Shown: positions 1-10,373 of the stretch, piece by piece
How positions within the stretch are numbered: position 1 is the stretch's first letter
Layout: each line of letters starts with the position of its first letter
Assembly (NCBI GenBank): GCA_026874595.1
Contig: CM049317.1
Location: forward strand, 27,589,401 to 27,653,400
From: Sipunculus nudus
Lineage: Eukaryota; Annelida; Sipuncula; Golfingiida; Sipunculidae
Direction: 5' to 3'
DNA length: 64,000 bases
The notes under the pieces: generated by a model
Databases searched by the model: none
Seen by the model: only the letters and a program-made list of their open reading frames with translations
What the model was told of the DNA's origin: nothing
Translations under genes and position numbers: made by a program

Positions 1-196
1 TGACAGCTATAATATAATATTATACCTGAACTGATTGAATGGTTGTCACTCTGGACAATTTTACATAAGCAACAATGTAATTATTATAGGACAACATATT
101 AACCATATTAACGTTAAATTCTTAAACATATATGTTGAACCTGATAACACACAAATTTCGCGTTATCATGTAAGTAACCTTAATTGGTCACGTGAC

Positions 197-578
197 ATGG
201 ATGTTATAATTTGGTTTATTGTAGCTACTCCTGTATTTGATTTCTTAGTGATGAATACTACAGATACTCTAAGTAATATGAATAATAACGCTCTTCATTC
301 TTTACAAGCTAAAACCAGGTGTAATGACCTTGATGTACCCCCTGGTGACTGTGTCGAGACTGACGATAGGGTACTTGTATATGGATGTGATTCCAACAAC
401 TGGTACGACGCCCGCTTCAGATGCGCTCAGAAGTCCATGGATCTTGCTCTGATGAAAACAGAGTCTGTCATGGCCGTTTTGAGGCAGAAATGGTACAGGG
501 ACACGAGGCGTTCTTGTGAAAAGCTCTGGATGGGTTTACGGAGAGAAGATTGGGACTTTCCTGATGCACCCCAAAAAG
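197..578 (+). CDS. Exon 1: putative signal peptide and N-terminal half of C-type lectin domain
   Basis: The reading frame is open from 35, but coding character starts near 317. It shows the lectin-fold pattern Cys, then W-x-x-A-x-x-x-C (NNWYDARFRC), a Leu-rich helix and a W-M-G-L strand (KLWMGLRRED). The donor is AAAAAG/GTAGTT at 578/579, phase 1. A possible acceptor at 318/319 (AACCAG) would cut off the hydrophobic leader and imply an upstream leader exon outside the window, so the 5' limit is uncertain. Confidence 0.6.
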
Positions 579-1974
579 GTAGTTATCAGGATTAATTCAA
601 AGGGAGCCAGTTAGTTCTGATATAGCAAAATTTTGCAGGTAACCAAAAAAAATGCTGAATCAAACTGTACATTTTCATTTACATATATATCTGCTCAGAA
701 AAGATATGAACATTATTTTTCCGAATGACCTGAGGGGTACTGTTGATTGATCGAAATAAAAAGAATCAGAAGCTTTTCCATTGTTTGTGGTAGAGTCGAT
801 GGATATTCTCAAAATCGAACCGCCCTGCCTGTCTATTCGTTTATTACGGTTATCTCGTTATTTTCATCATTAGAAAAGACGATAATCATTTCACATCTTG
901 TTTTGGTGCTACATGTTGCAATTCAAATCAAAGGACATAGCGTAATGCAGAGCTACTGGAGACTCAATCAGCCAGGAGACACTGGGCATTGTGGCATCAT
1001 TTTAAAAGACCCAAACAGAGAGTCATATAGTTGGTCAACTACTTCTTGTGATTCTCGTCAGAATGCAATGTGCATGTCTCCTGAAGGTAACACAACTCAT
1101 ATTATAAATATTAGAACTTTAACTCCTTATGTTTATATTAAACTGACTTCCTATTATCATTTACGCGAGGTGAAAACCAAATAACTTATTGTATCATTAT
1201 TTATTTAGATTTTAGATTTATATAGATTTTTATTGCATTAACAACAAGCAACTAACGCGTGTGAGTAGAATCAACGGTGAAGTCTTTCTCTGATTATTAG
1301 TAAAATGATGTTATAGATATTTATCGGAATCTAAGTTCGAACTGTATGTCCATATGTTCCTCTTACAGAGGCAGTGACCACTGCGCCACCAATAATCACA
1401 AGTAAGAGGGTTGATACCCAGTCGGTTAGATCAACCGATATCCTGACTGCTATTCCTCAAGACGTTAATAATCCACACAAAGGTAAGGACCAACAGTTGA
1501 GTAAATTGAATAGGCGCAGTCGATTTTTAAATTCTTTATTATTGTTTGATCATATAACAGTTTTACTGTGAAAACATTAATAGAAGAAGCTTGATGTGCT
1601 AACATCTTGTTTATAACCTGACGGTACCTTCCTAGTAATCTCACTTTGATGACATTTATGTTTTCATTCACTACATCTGGAGTGCACTATTATGGCCGTC
1701 TCTTTCGTATCCACGTGAAGGCGAGAGCTTTAAAGAAAACATGTATACTAGCAAATTATAAAGGCTGGTTTCACCGGATGTTCTTTCATATTTTGTTATA
1801 GGGAGCGACACGTCTTCTGCTGCTGTAGTTGTTCCAATTGTTCTTTTGATAATTGGCATTGTGGTTGCCATAATCGTGTTTGCTGTGTGGCGTAGAAGGA
1901 AAGAAAAAAGATGCTCCGAAGAGGTATCTTTTGCCGTAATAATTTATTTTATTGTGTGTGATAGCACTTGAACC

Positions 1975-2048
<74 letters not shown>

Positions 2049-2877
2049 TAACACAAAATGAAGCGAATCAAGTATTTTCAGACATTTTACTGCTACATAG
2101 TTTCGTGCAACATGTTGTTGCACTCATCAGGTAAGGCTGTCTGACTGAAATGGACTAGATCATACATGTATATGTGTTACAGAGATATCGGTCCCTGAAT
2201 GTATATATATTGCTGGCCTGTTGTGTCAGGTGTAACCAAGACTGTTTATTGTAAATGTGCGCCCTGGGGCAAAGATACAAGCATCAGATAAAGTTGGTCG
2301 GGATACGGGAGTACTGGGGTCAAAGGTCGTTGTATGAGGGTAGCTGGTAAAAGGCTGTACTGAGATCAGTTAGTGACAATGCTTAAAGAAGACTATATGT
2401 CTATAAACACGGGACTCTCAAAGTGTTTTCTTGTGGCTGTTATTAAAGAAAGAAGGAAAGAAAAAATATAAAGAGGTCCTATAAACTATGTAATGAAATT
2501 CCTAAAAAAGAATTTGTTCGCCTGCCTACTGAGAGTGGCCAAATTTGAGTTGCAAATAATATAGTATTTTTTCCCATAAGCAGAGGTTACATCTGTTGGT
2601 AGTGCTGTCATAAGCCTTTGCCTGTTTCAGTATTTTCCATGTAATACTATAGTCTACACCTTTGTCTTTCATTTGCCATATATATTTGCTTATTTCTGTG
2701 TTAAATTTCTTAGATTTGTTCATGAAGGATGATTTGTGGTTTGCATAGCGTGACTTGAATGAGTTCTGTGTTAATCCTTTGTAAGTTTGTTTCGGCTCTT
2801 CATTTTGTAGTATTATAGAGCTCCGGGGAAATGCCATAGAACACTCTAGTAGTTGTTTATTGCAGAAAACCTGTAGA

Positions 2878-2931
<54 letters not shown>

Positions 2932-5900
2932 GATATGAATGCAAGAGCAATATTATATTTATTTCAACACATAAGCTCACAAGCTTGATAAACTAGGTGG
3001 TGCAAGGAATTGTTATTTACATTAGAAAAACTGTATTCAAATATGTTATTAATACATTAATTTGAAATCTATATTTTAAGCCTGCAGATGAAATAATGCT
3101 TCGAGAAGAAATGATACTGTTATCAGAGAACCAAGACGACAAGGTTAATATATAATGTCAATATATTTGGCTATTTATTATGTTATAGTTCAATATAAAT
3201 CTTGAGTGCTTCAGTCCTCTCGTAATATGTTAAATAAGTTACAAGGAATATAGTTATACAACACTGAAGTAACTAGTGATGCTTTAATAGTATTACAGTA
3301 TGTACCCGAGGTAAATCGTTTATAAAAAATGACATTTTACAACTTGATCTTCGTGTAACAAATCCCTAGCAAGTACCTCATTTAAATTTGGTTCATATTC
3401 GTTATAACATTAAGTCCGATCAAGGAGATAATGAAATATATTTTTTGTAAGACTGAAAATGAAATAAGTGCAGAAGAAATTGTCAATTTATTTTGCTATA
3501 TATTCTGTTATAGTTCAACAAATCTTCAGCGCTTAATTGCTCTCGTAATGTGTTAATTAAGTACCAAGGAATATAGTTAAAAATCACTCGAAATAACAGG
3601 TCATGTTAATTTTGATAGTATTACCGTGCATACCCAATGCTAATCATTCAGTAATAATGAAATTTTTACAAGTTGTTGTTCATGTAGCAACTCACTAGCA
3701 AGTAACTCAAGTAACCTTGATTCTTATTCGTTATAATATTCAGTCCAAACAAGGAGATAAAGAAAAGACGATAACGAACAACAATATATGCAATGAGAAG
3801 AAGGTGAGTTTGCTTCTTTTTTCCCATTCTCTGGAACGTCTTTCATACTATACATCATATCAGTAGGTCCATGGTGTGCATGTATGTTTCTTTGTAAAAT
3901 CATTTTATCATAGAAGACTGTCTCTGCTTGAAATATTCTTACTCCAAAATCAAATGTCGATTTGCCGACGTCCAGTTGCGTTTATCGTAATTTTGTTTGT
4001 AATACTTTTGATTATTGGCGTGCTTGGCCTGCATAATACTATAACGTCAGTACAATGGTATTTTATCGTAAGAGATAGAAAGACGCTCCCCAGAAAAGGT
4101 TTATTTGGTCAGATGAGTGCAAAGAGACAGATTCACTGCAATTCCTAAATTAATATAACATTCTGAAATAGAATCTCAGTCATTAGAAGGTCGTAGCTTA
4201 TGTTCCGACGAATCAATCCGTCAAACAATAGTAATAAATATTTAGCATTCCTTGGTCATCTGTATCTCTCAGACTTCCTTATTTGTGATAAAGCATCTTG
4301 TCCGAATGGACATCTGAGGCTTTTGTATTATCATGTTTTATTTTTATTGAGATTCATGAATTCCGTTAGCCCTAGATCCACGTTCCTGCAAACGTCTAAA
4401 ACTATTTTATCTGTTTATCGATTATACTGGTGTATTGAATAAATATTTATACGTATTTCACTTTGGCCCATGTCCATTTTCCCTCCATCATGGCCATATA
4501 TACTGGATGTCCCAGTTAACATGATGATGTGTTGAAAAATTCTATCAAACCTGAAACAAGGACACTCTGACCTCATTGCACTGAAATGTGGATCAACTTT
4601 TCCCTCTGAAGGCAATTTACAGTTATTTACCTTGTGAGAATTGTCTCTTTAACGGTAACATTTCTACTGCATTGTGTATGATGTAATAAATTTAGACCCT
4701 CACAACACATCACCCTATCGCCATGGAGGAATAACAGTAGTTGTTTGCTGAGTGTATTTTGTGGGATGGCTGAAAAGATTCTGAACAGTCAGACAATTTA
4801 AATACAAAGCTGTTGCATAAATAATTCGGTTGAAAAGGTACGGTTTGATGTAGGGGGAGATGGGGAACTGTCGGTTTTGCGGAATTTCGTGAACTAAAGT
4901 TTGTCATCACACATTGTCACAGAAAGATGTGCCTGTTACAGATATACGGTCACTAACCCTAACCCTTGAAAGACAGCAATCATTGTGCTTGTTACAGATG
5001 TATGGGTACTTACCCTAACCCTAGAAAGACAGCAGGTCATCACACTTTATCAATGTAAGGCAAGATTCAAATGGGAGAAAACGACAGTTCCCCACCAAAA
5101 TGGTCTTTTGTTTCACAGATTTGTTTGATAAGCTGAGCGATTAACTGTTTTTTTAAATACGCTCACTTTGGAGAGTTTGTTTCACTTATCGTGGTATCAT
5201 TAACCTGAAAATCGGCCCCAAGAACTGGGATGATTTATGTCTATTTTACAACACATTTACAGTTATTTCGTTAAAAGCAAAGATTCAAAGACTCTTAATG
5301 AATTCTTTTCATAGTCTTAGTTAACTATTCGGTACTAAATAAGTCCAAAAATAATCAAATACCCAATCAATATATCCAATTATTTTGCAGGAAGTAGGAG
5401 ACGTAGTCGAATTAAGTTCTACCAATAGTTCAAATGTTATACTGGAGGATGGTCGTTTCCATTTTACAAAGGATGGGGGATATTATGATGTGCCATATTC
5501 GGATGCAGTTATTTCATTCCCTAGAGATGCAATCGATGGTTTGAAGATGTGTTGTGGAACAATAGAAATCATAGCCGACATGGCCTTCGGATTTGGTAAA
5601 GAAACAAAGGTGATAACACCTCTTGTCATGTTTAATTTACACGAAGAACAGACCTTACTCAAACATGTGATGATTTCTCTTCCTCATGCAATACAAAAAT
5701 CGATGGACAATGCATTAAACCACATTAAGACCTACGAACGGTCAGAAGATGGCAAATGGGCTCTTGTTCCACAAAACTCTGAGACAGGAGAAATCTATTT
5801 CACTATTGAGGGAGGAAGAGTCTTGTTGTACACTAAACGCTCGACAAAGTTCCTCTGCACATGTGATGTCAGCATGTTGGGACCTACAAACTTATCCGCA

Positions 5901-6909
5901 GTTGTGATGGTAAAGTATGATGGGGATACGGATGGCACTGAAGAGCTCATGTTTTACGTATATATCTTGGATGCATTATATGACAGGAAGGAATGCATTA
6001 AAGTGAGTTTAACAGTTTTATGGGTTTTTATCATACCTTATATGTATAATGAGACATTTTTATAACACTTTTGGTTATACATTATTCCTAATATACCATG
6101 GTAAAATCCCAATGTAATAGTAATTTTAACAAGATATGTTGATTAACAGAAAAAGCTCGGGTTTGCTTCATATAGCTTTTTATTCCAGATGTTGCCAGAT
6201 GAAGTGATGGATAAATATGAGCATATTTCACTCCTCTCTTCGGCTTTACCACACGAAAGTCAGTATGGTAAATTCGATATAAAGGTGGAGTTACGGGTAA
6301 ACCAAGCATGGCAATTCGTTGAGTTGTCCGAAGAAAAAGAACAGCACTTTCAGGTAAAACTATGGGTTAAATGAAATCAGTCTAATACTAGTAATTAATC
6401 ATTTTTCTTCTCGAAGACTGAACCTTTTCCTCTTTGAAAATGCTGTTTTGTAGCTGATTTCTATTTTAAATGTCGTTCTATTCTTTATAGCGGAAGAAAT
6501 TTACCAGTATTTTGCCATCGAAGGACAGTCCTATAGGACAAGAAGCAGCAATGTTTATCATTCGAAGAGAGCTAGATAAACCTCGAACAGATAACTTCAG
6601 ATATTCAATCTTATTAACAGTGCATTGCAATGAGATTGACACTGGACAAATATCAAATATCATTGGGGAACATGAAGGTCGTCTCGATTTGAAGAGGGTG
6701 AGATTCACCATTATTGTTATTTTATTTAATATCTGCGCGTTACATTTAGAATAATTCAACGTGTATATCCATGCAACATCTTTGGTAATAATATAAACGA
6801 CCAACATACTCATAAAGCATTTGGAGTTCAATATTGGTTCATTCTTAAGACCCTGATATTAATACTTGTTTCTCCATTCCAGATGAACCAACGAGATCCT
6901 GATGAATGA
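197..6909 (+). CDS. C-type lectin / transmembrane / ZU5-UPA receptor-like gene (10 exons)
   Basis: Predicted exons: 197-578, 934-1086, 1369-1482, 1802-1923, 3081-3143, 3744-3803, 5391-6002, 6189-6353, 6491-6697, 6883-6909. Junctions after exons 1-3 are phase 1 and after exons 4-9 phase 0; every GT/AG join keeps frame to a TGA, giving about 634 aa. The Met at 197 starts a hydrophobic stretch (DVIIWFIVATPVF) that could be a signal peptide, but a further 5' exon is possible. Order: C-type lectin domain (about residues 45-178), Thr/Ser-rich stalk (179-216), transmembrane helix (223-246) followed by Arg/Lys residues, two short cytoplasmic exons, ZU5 (299-502), UPA-like region (503-626). Read as a type I surface receptor with a cytoplasmic ZU5 module; ligand and pathway are unknown. 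No death domain is seen. The first exon boundary and the weak acceptor at 933 are the least certain points. Confidence 0.72.
934..1086 (+). CDS. Exon 2: C-terminal half of C-type lectin domain
   Basis: Contains W-x-x-x-Q-P-G-D, then His-Cys-Gly, then W-S-T-T-S-C and a final A-M-C, matching the second half of a C-type lectin fold with its conserved cysteines. The sugar/calcium positions are atypical: QPG stands where family members carry EPN or QPD, and WST where WND is usual, so classical calcium-dependent sugar binding is doubtful. The acceptor after AATCAAAG has a weak pyrimidine tract but is the phase-compatible choice; the AG at 950 is out of phase. Confidence 0.68.
1369..1482 (+). CDS. 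Exon 3: Thr/Ser-rich extracellular stalk
   Basis: Acceptor CTCTTACAG and donor AAAG/GTAAGG, phase 1 on both sides. It encodes about 38 residues rich in Thr, Ser and Pro with no cysteine, as expected of a stalk between a lectin head and the membrane. Confidence 0.65.
1802..1923 (+). CDS. Exon 4: transmembrane helix and stop-transfer sequence
   Basis: Acceptor TTTTGTTATAG and donor GAAGAG/GTATCT. It encodes a 24-residue hydrophobic run (AAVVVPIVLLIIGIVVAIIV and four more residues to Trp246), then RRRKEKR. The basic flank predicts type I topology with the ZU5 part in the cytosol. The exon enters in phase 1 and leaves in phase 0, marking the boundary between the extracellular and intracellular parts of the gene. 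Confidence 0.75.
1979..2050. repeat. (TA)n microsatellite
   Basis: An uninterrupted TA tract that ends TACATATATA. It lies at the 3' end of the Penelope-like insertion and probably marks its target. Confidence 0.95.
2078..2144 (-). ncRNA. Hammerhead ribozyme motif, Penelope-associated, probably inactive
   Basis: On the minus strand the core CTGATGAG is followed by a perfect stem II (TGCAACA / TGTTGCA) and then CGAAAC. Stem I can form from TTAC with GTAA, then an internal loop, then TCAGACA with TGTCTGA. The base expected to be U just before the cleavage position reads as C (AGCA rather than AGTA), so cleavage is probably lost. It lies downstream of the polymerase fragment, as expected for the element's terminal region. 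Confidence 0.65.
2526..2875 (-). pseudogene. Penelope-like polymerase C-terminus (GIY-YIG endonuclease) fragment
   Basis: About 115 codons remain. GIY-YIG-type landmarks are a Tyr/Gly strand (TYKGLTQ), a candidate catalytic Arg in FKSRYANH, and a zinc-finger-like CNLC. The reverse transcriptase core is absent, so the copy is 5'-truncated. A frameshift near 2540 ends it early. Confidence 0.65.
3081..3143 (+). CDS. Exon 5: short cytoplasmic exon
   Basis: A phase-0 exon of 21 codons (starts PADEIMLREE) with acceptor ATATTTTAAG and donor AAG/GTTAAT. It is acidic and has no domain. It lies inside a tandem duplication of about 365 bp (3075-3810), and its second copy near 3455 looks degenerate. Confidence 0.5.
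3744..3803 (+). CDS. Exon 6: short cytoplasmic exon
   Basis: A phase-0 exon of 20 codons (starts SKQGDKEKTI) with acceptor ATAATATTCAG and a strong donor AAG/GTGAGT. A diverged duplicate near 3412-3450 keeps the acceptor region (TCCGATCAAGGAGATAA) but runs into a stop and has lost the donor. Confidence 0.5.
3970..4060 (+). pseudogene. Possible second transmembrane exon copy
   Basis: An open stretch encodes RRPVAFIVILFVILLIIGVL, a membrane-helix-like run that resembles the gene's transmembrane exon at 1802-1923 in both sequence and hydrophobicity. No phase-compatible acceptor/donor pair was found. It may be a decayed duplicate or an unused alternative exon. Confidence 0.25.
4922..5042. repeat. 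Tandem duplication of about 60 bp with CCCTAACCCT
   Basis: Two copies of a unit with TGTTACAGAT, a CCCTAACCCT core and GAAAGACAGCA. The short CCCTAA runs resemble telomere repeats but are only two units long, so no telomeric origin is claimed. The stretch lies in intron 6 of the lectin/ZU5 gene. Confidence 0.75.
5391..6002 (+). CDS. Exon 7: ZU5 domain
   Basis: Acceptor AATTATTTTGCAG and donor AA/GTGAGT; 204 codons in one exon, phase 0. ZU5 hallmarks are a Gly-Gly turn (KDGGYYDVPYSD), a strand with F-P-R-D-A-I, and a later VMISLPHA strand. The end has the VLLYTKRSTKFLCTCD motif, which is close to the VIIYTKHFTQFVCACG motif of the reverse-strand gene at 22442-23074. In netrin receptors, ankyrins and PIDD, ZU5 is a cytoplasmic beta-sandwich that packs on a UPA module. 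Confidence 0.8.
6189..6697 (+). CDS. Exons 8-9: UPA-like region
   Basis: Exons 6189-6353 (55 codons) and 6491-6697 (69 codons), both phase 0 with clean splice sites (TATTCCAG, CAG/GTAAAA, TCTTTATAG, AGG/GTGAGA). The paralogue on the other strand has exons of 57 and 63 codons in the same order after its ZU5 exon, with shared features such as an aromatic pair in AWQFVEL / GWHLRGS. UPA follows ZU5 in known ZU5 proteins. The call rests on position and exon layout more than on strong motif matches. Confidence 0.55.
6883..6909 (+). CDS. Exon 10: terminal exon with stop codon
   Basis: Acceptor TTTCTCCATTCCAG, then nine codons (MNQRDPDE, TGA). It is very short but in phase with the preceding exon. 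A poly(A) signal (AATAAA) occurs downstream near 7009 and again near 7278. Confidence 0.5.
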   Translation: MNQRDPDE

Positions 6910-8177
6910 TTACACACACACACACATAAATATATGCTATTTCTTTAAAGTTCATTCAACAAGCAACATTCCGTGATTTCACATTAATTTTAATTGGCTC
7001 CTTAAAAAATAAATGTATTATTAGCGATTACCTTCATACAGCATTTTTTTAATTCATTACAAAGTTCGTATTTTAAATGTTTGTTTTATTCACAATTCAT
7101 AGGCACACATCTCATGTACGTATATTCTGCACTGTTCGTTATAATGGTTTCTAATTTTGTGTAGATAGACATTGACAAATGTATGATCACACATATATCG
7201 TAACACCAAGTTACAAACAAAACTGACTGGCTGACTTTAACTTACGTGTGCCCATTATATATATTATGATGACCCGCAATAAATGTGTTTATATAATGGA
7301 ATTGTTTTCTAACTTCGCAAACCATTCTTAGATTGATGTGCACACAGGAATATTAATTATTCTGTTCATATATTATTTAAGCGACACTATCACAGAAAAC
7401 CGTTAGGACATGTCGGTCTTGTCCTAGAATGTGCTCAGCCTTCAAAGATGATATCTTGAGGAGTAGATTGATATATCAATTCTCTAGAATGTACTTGAGT
7501 ATACTGGTGATTGTTTCCAGACCTCGTTATAACTGTGTATTTTCCATTTCGGGGGAAGCAGTATTGAGTCTTGTTTTTAATGACGGTAGCGACAGAGCAG
7601 AAAGGAGATTCCTCTTCGTACTCTACAAAAAATGAAAATAATATTTATGACAATTAAAATTGCACATAATTACTTTTAATATGTAATTGGTATTTTATTG
7701 TGTTAAAGAAGTACTAATTCAAAATGCAAAATAATAATAAGTAGTATTTTTAGACAAAGGTTCGCTGAAATGCACAAAATGTTAGTCCGAAAGTGTAGAT
7801 GGGGCAAAATTATGTCGATTCGGAAAAAGGCAGACTTTGGCATTTATTACATCACGCCAATGTCAAATGCCTCCAGATACATGAGCATCCCCTTGAGAGC
7901 ACCACAACAAAATACTAAAACCTATAGTGTTTGATAACAGCGTGAAAGGGAAAGACTTTATTTATAAAATAAAATCAAAATGTTACAATGATCTATCTAG
8001 AAAGTAGTACCACATTAAATTCTGGAAATTCTGAGACGAATTAATTTTCCTCTCCCCCCGACATCCCGTCTTATCATATCTCTCAAACCATAACCGTAAG
8101 ATTCTAATCCACGTAAATGAGGTGACAGTTTTCATCACTGGTACAGATTCTTTTCGAGAAACACTGTAATGTATATA

Positions 8178-8266
<89 letters not shown>

Positions 8267-9117
8267 TAGAGAGATAGAGAGAGAGAGAGAGCGAGAGAGA
8301 GAGAGAAGGTAGAGTTATCCTCCGGTGTTAAATGCTCTATGCCCTTCAGACAAGGCCAGAGCGATGTAACACTGAAGATATCCAACAGTGTAAATTCACG
8401 ACCGACAGTTTCACGGGATGCCACCCGATCCTTAGGTGAATGTTGTGAAAACGAAGCTAACGGCATTGTTTGAAAAGAAGAGACTTTACGAGATTACGCG
8501 ATCATGCTTTGCGCGTATCGAGGAGAGCAAGTGAAAGACTGACACTGATCCTATTGTCCTCGGGGGCACAATAGGATTAGTCGGGGTACACGTGCTATGC
8601 TGGGACATAACGGGGAAAGAGGTTTGTTGCTGTTTATTTATTTATTACTTATTACAAAGATTATCCTACCAGTATGCCCATTCAGCATAGTATGCTGATT
8701 TTTAATAGGGTCCTCGGTACAGTGAACATTTTAGTTGTAAATACACAATATAAAATTCAATTGTACTACACTCATACCAAGTTGACTCGACTCGACAAAC
8801 TCACCAAAGGGTTAGTGGCAACGCTATATCTCTCCACACCGCAAAGCAATGAGAGGGCAACTACCTGAACAGGTTGGTTAGCAGAGCGGATCCTCCTGAG
8901 GGATGGGTGAGCGAGCACGTGAATTATTTGTATAAATGCTAGGTTTTAAAACATTTCAAAGTGAGACTTTTTTTTATTTATTTTTTTGTGTGGAGGTGAC
9001 CGCCTCCATTTTTTAATGCTGACTTTAATTCATAACCTGAGTATGTATATCTGCAGAGTTTCCATTTTGGTTTGGGACTATTTGACAGGGCGGTAGCACT
9101 CACTTCCTTTCATTCTT
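6910..9117. other. Intergenic region between convergent genes
   Basis: AT-rich. It holds AATAAA signals just after the + strand gene, a short open stretch at 7520-7635 with a possible acceptor but no supported partner, and the TA/GA microsatellite at 8182-8307. No domain-bearing gene is seen. Confidence 0.6.
8182..8307. repeat. Compound (TA)n-(GA)n microsatellite
   Basis: About 45 bases of TA pass directly into about 80 bases of GA, with a few GACA, GATA and GCGA interruptions. The open frame across it on the minus strand is a low-complexity artefact. Confidence 0.95.
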
Positions 9118-9406
9118 TTTTATTTTGTATCCTGGTGTCACACAGGCAAGGTGCCTACCGCACCTGTGGGTCCTGGGTGTGTAATCATCCCCATCGCTTG
9201 GTCATAACATCAAGGAACCCCCAAAAGACGCACTCGTATGTGAGTTATATACGGCTGTCGGGCACAGCCTTCCCATTAAGATTGCAGAGCGCTCACCCTG
9301 GGTAGGGGCCGACAGTGAAAATCCTAATCGCCTCGGCTGAGATTCGAACCCACGATCTCCCGGCTTTGAGTCCTGCGCTCTACCCCTGAGCCAGAGAAAC
9401 TGGTTA
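9118..9406 (-). mobile_element. tRNA-derived SINE, copy 1
   Basis: On the minus strand, a box A-like GGCTCAGGGGTAGAGCGC and a box B-like GGTTCGAATCTC sit at tRNA spacing, followed by about 200 bp of unrelated body and an A-rich tail (AAAATAAAAAAG). The body matches a second copy at 27439-27725, including ACACACCCAGGACCC and TGTTATGACC. The tRNA-like head plus a shared body defines a SINE family. Confidence 0.85.
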
Positions 9407-10373
9407 GTGAGATGGTGTTGATGTTGGAATTTCCGATCTTGAGTTCAACAGTGATCGGGGGGGGGGGGGGCATTTACTAGTAGTAGCTTTTCAGACAAAC
9501 AGAGATCACAATTACTAGTCCATCTTGGGACAGGGTCAGACTGCCCACATTTTAGAGGTACCCACTATATGGAGGTAATATCAGCAACTTCAAGTGCTGC
9601 CACCTACTATTAAATATTACTATATGGTAACTCGTGTTTGAAGAGTACTTCATTTAATAGTCGTATTTACTTCCTGTTTTTTAAACATAAAGGTTAACAA
9701 GTAAACATTTATAATTGTTTATATATATATTTATACACATATTATATACATGTATATAAATATATGTATGTTTGTGTTATAACATATGTTGATGAACATA
9801 ACCTACAAGCATTGATCCTTTTATTTAAATCTGCTAATATTTTGATAAGTTACCCTATGCATCCTTAGATATAACATTCTGTTTTACAAACCTTCTCTGA
9901 GACAAGCCAATCTCAGAATCTTTGAAAAGGTACTCATTTAGGTCTATGCCAAACCTTTATATTTCGTTTCGGGTTGATATTTTAAAAATGGAAAGCAACA
10001 GTGAATATGATACAGAATGCATGCGAATGATCAGGGCTTGGTGTTGATCATTAAGTGAAACTGCTAATTATCTAAACAGGAATCTAAACAGGCGATATTT
10101 TTCAGGGTTAAGTGTTAAAATTCTAAAAGCTTTGAAACCTCTGTTACTAACTCTCTAAATGCACAATAATTCTTTTCAAACTGCCTTTTTGTTTCAGATG
10201 CTACGATTATCTGGAAACTTGTAAAATTGGTCATATGAGAAGAATGTTTTCTGGCTTCCTTAGTCACTATGGCCGACCATGACCTCATCAGCCCAGAATA
10301 TTTAAATTCTTACAAAATATCAAGATTGTTAACATCTTTGATTCGCCTATTCATACATTTTATATATATATAC
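9407..10373. other. No exon recognised; poly(G) run
   Basis: Contains a 12-base G run near 9458-9470 and AT-rich unique sequence. Exons that would continue the C2-like gene downstream of 10374 are expected here or beyond but could not be identified. Confidence 0.5.

Larger units (their letters stand above)
1979..2930 (-). mobile_element. 5'-truncated Penelope-like retroelement with hammerhead motif, between TA tracts
   Basis: On the minus strand the order is TA tract (2879-2928), ORF fragment (about 2875-2526), untranslated tail, hammerhead motif (2144-2078), TA tract (1979-2050). The ORF fragment reads as the end of a Penelope-like polymerase with its GIY-YIG endonuclease: a Y-x-G-L-T strand followed by F-K-x-R-x-x-x-H (SFKSRYANH), a YIW helix, and a Cys cluster (RCNLCLWEK). 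A one-base shift near 2540 breaks the frame just before an expected A-T-L stretch. Penelope-like elements are known to carry hammerhead ribozymes. The element sits in intron 4 of the lectin/ZU5 gene, in antisense. Confidence 0.7.
3075..3810. repeat. Tandem duplication of about 365 bp containing two short exons
   Basis: 3075-3445 and 3446-3810 align along their length. Shared landmarks are a TGTTATAGTTCAA segment, AAGGAATATAGTTA, CACTAGCAAGTA or CCTAGCAAGTA, TTCGTTATAA, and CAAGGAGATAA. One exon is retained in each copy and its counterpart has degenerated. Confidence 0.75.

Noticed and set aside
1952-2134. Open frames made of repeated Tyr-Ile over TA tracts, here and at many other tracts
   Set aside because: They are translations of (TA)n microsatellites with no protein-like sequence outside the tract.
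4930-5040. Telomere-like CCCTAA repeats
   Set aside because: Only two short runs inside a 60-bp duplication; far too few for a telomeric insertion.
7429-7635. Possible extra + strand exon with acceptor TTTCCAG at 7519
   Set aside because: Its phase does not fit the donor at 6697, it lies beyond the predicted stop of the lectin/ZU5 gene, and no domain is visible.
8104-8466. 120-codon minus-strand open frame with Ser-Leu repeats
   Set aside because: The Ser-Leu run is the translated GA tract. The flanking residues show no domain or splice partner.
9072-9305. Open frame over the SINE copy at 9118-9406, parallel to 27372-27767
   Set aside because: The two frames resemble each other only because both lie antisense over the same SINE family.
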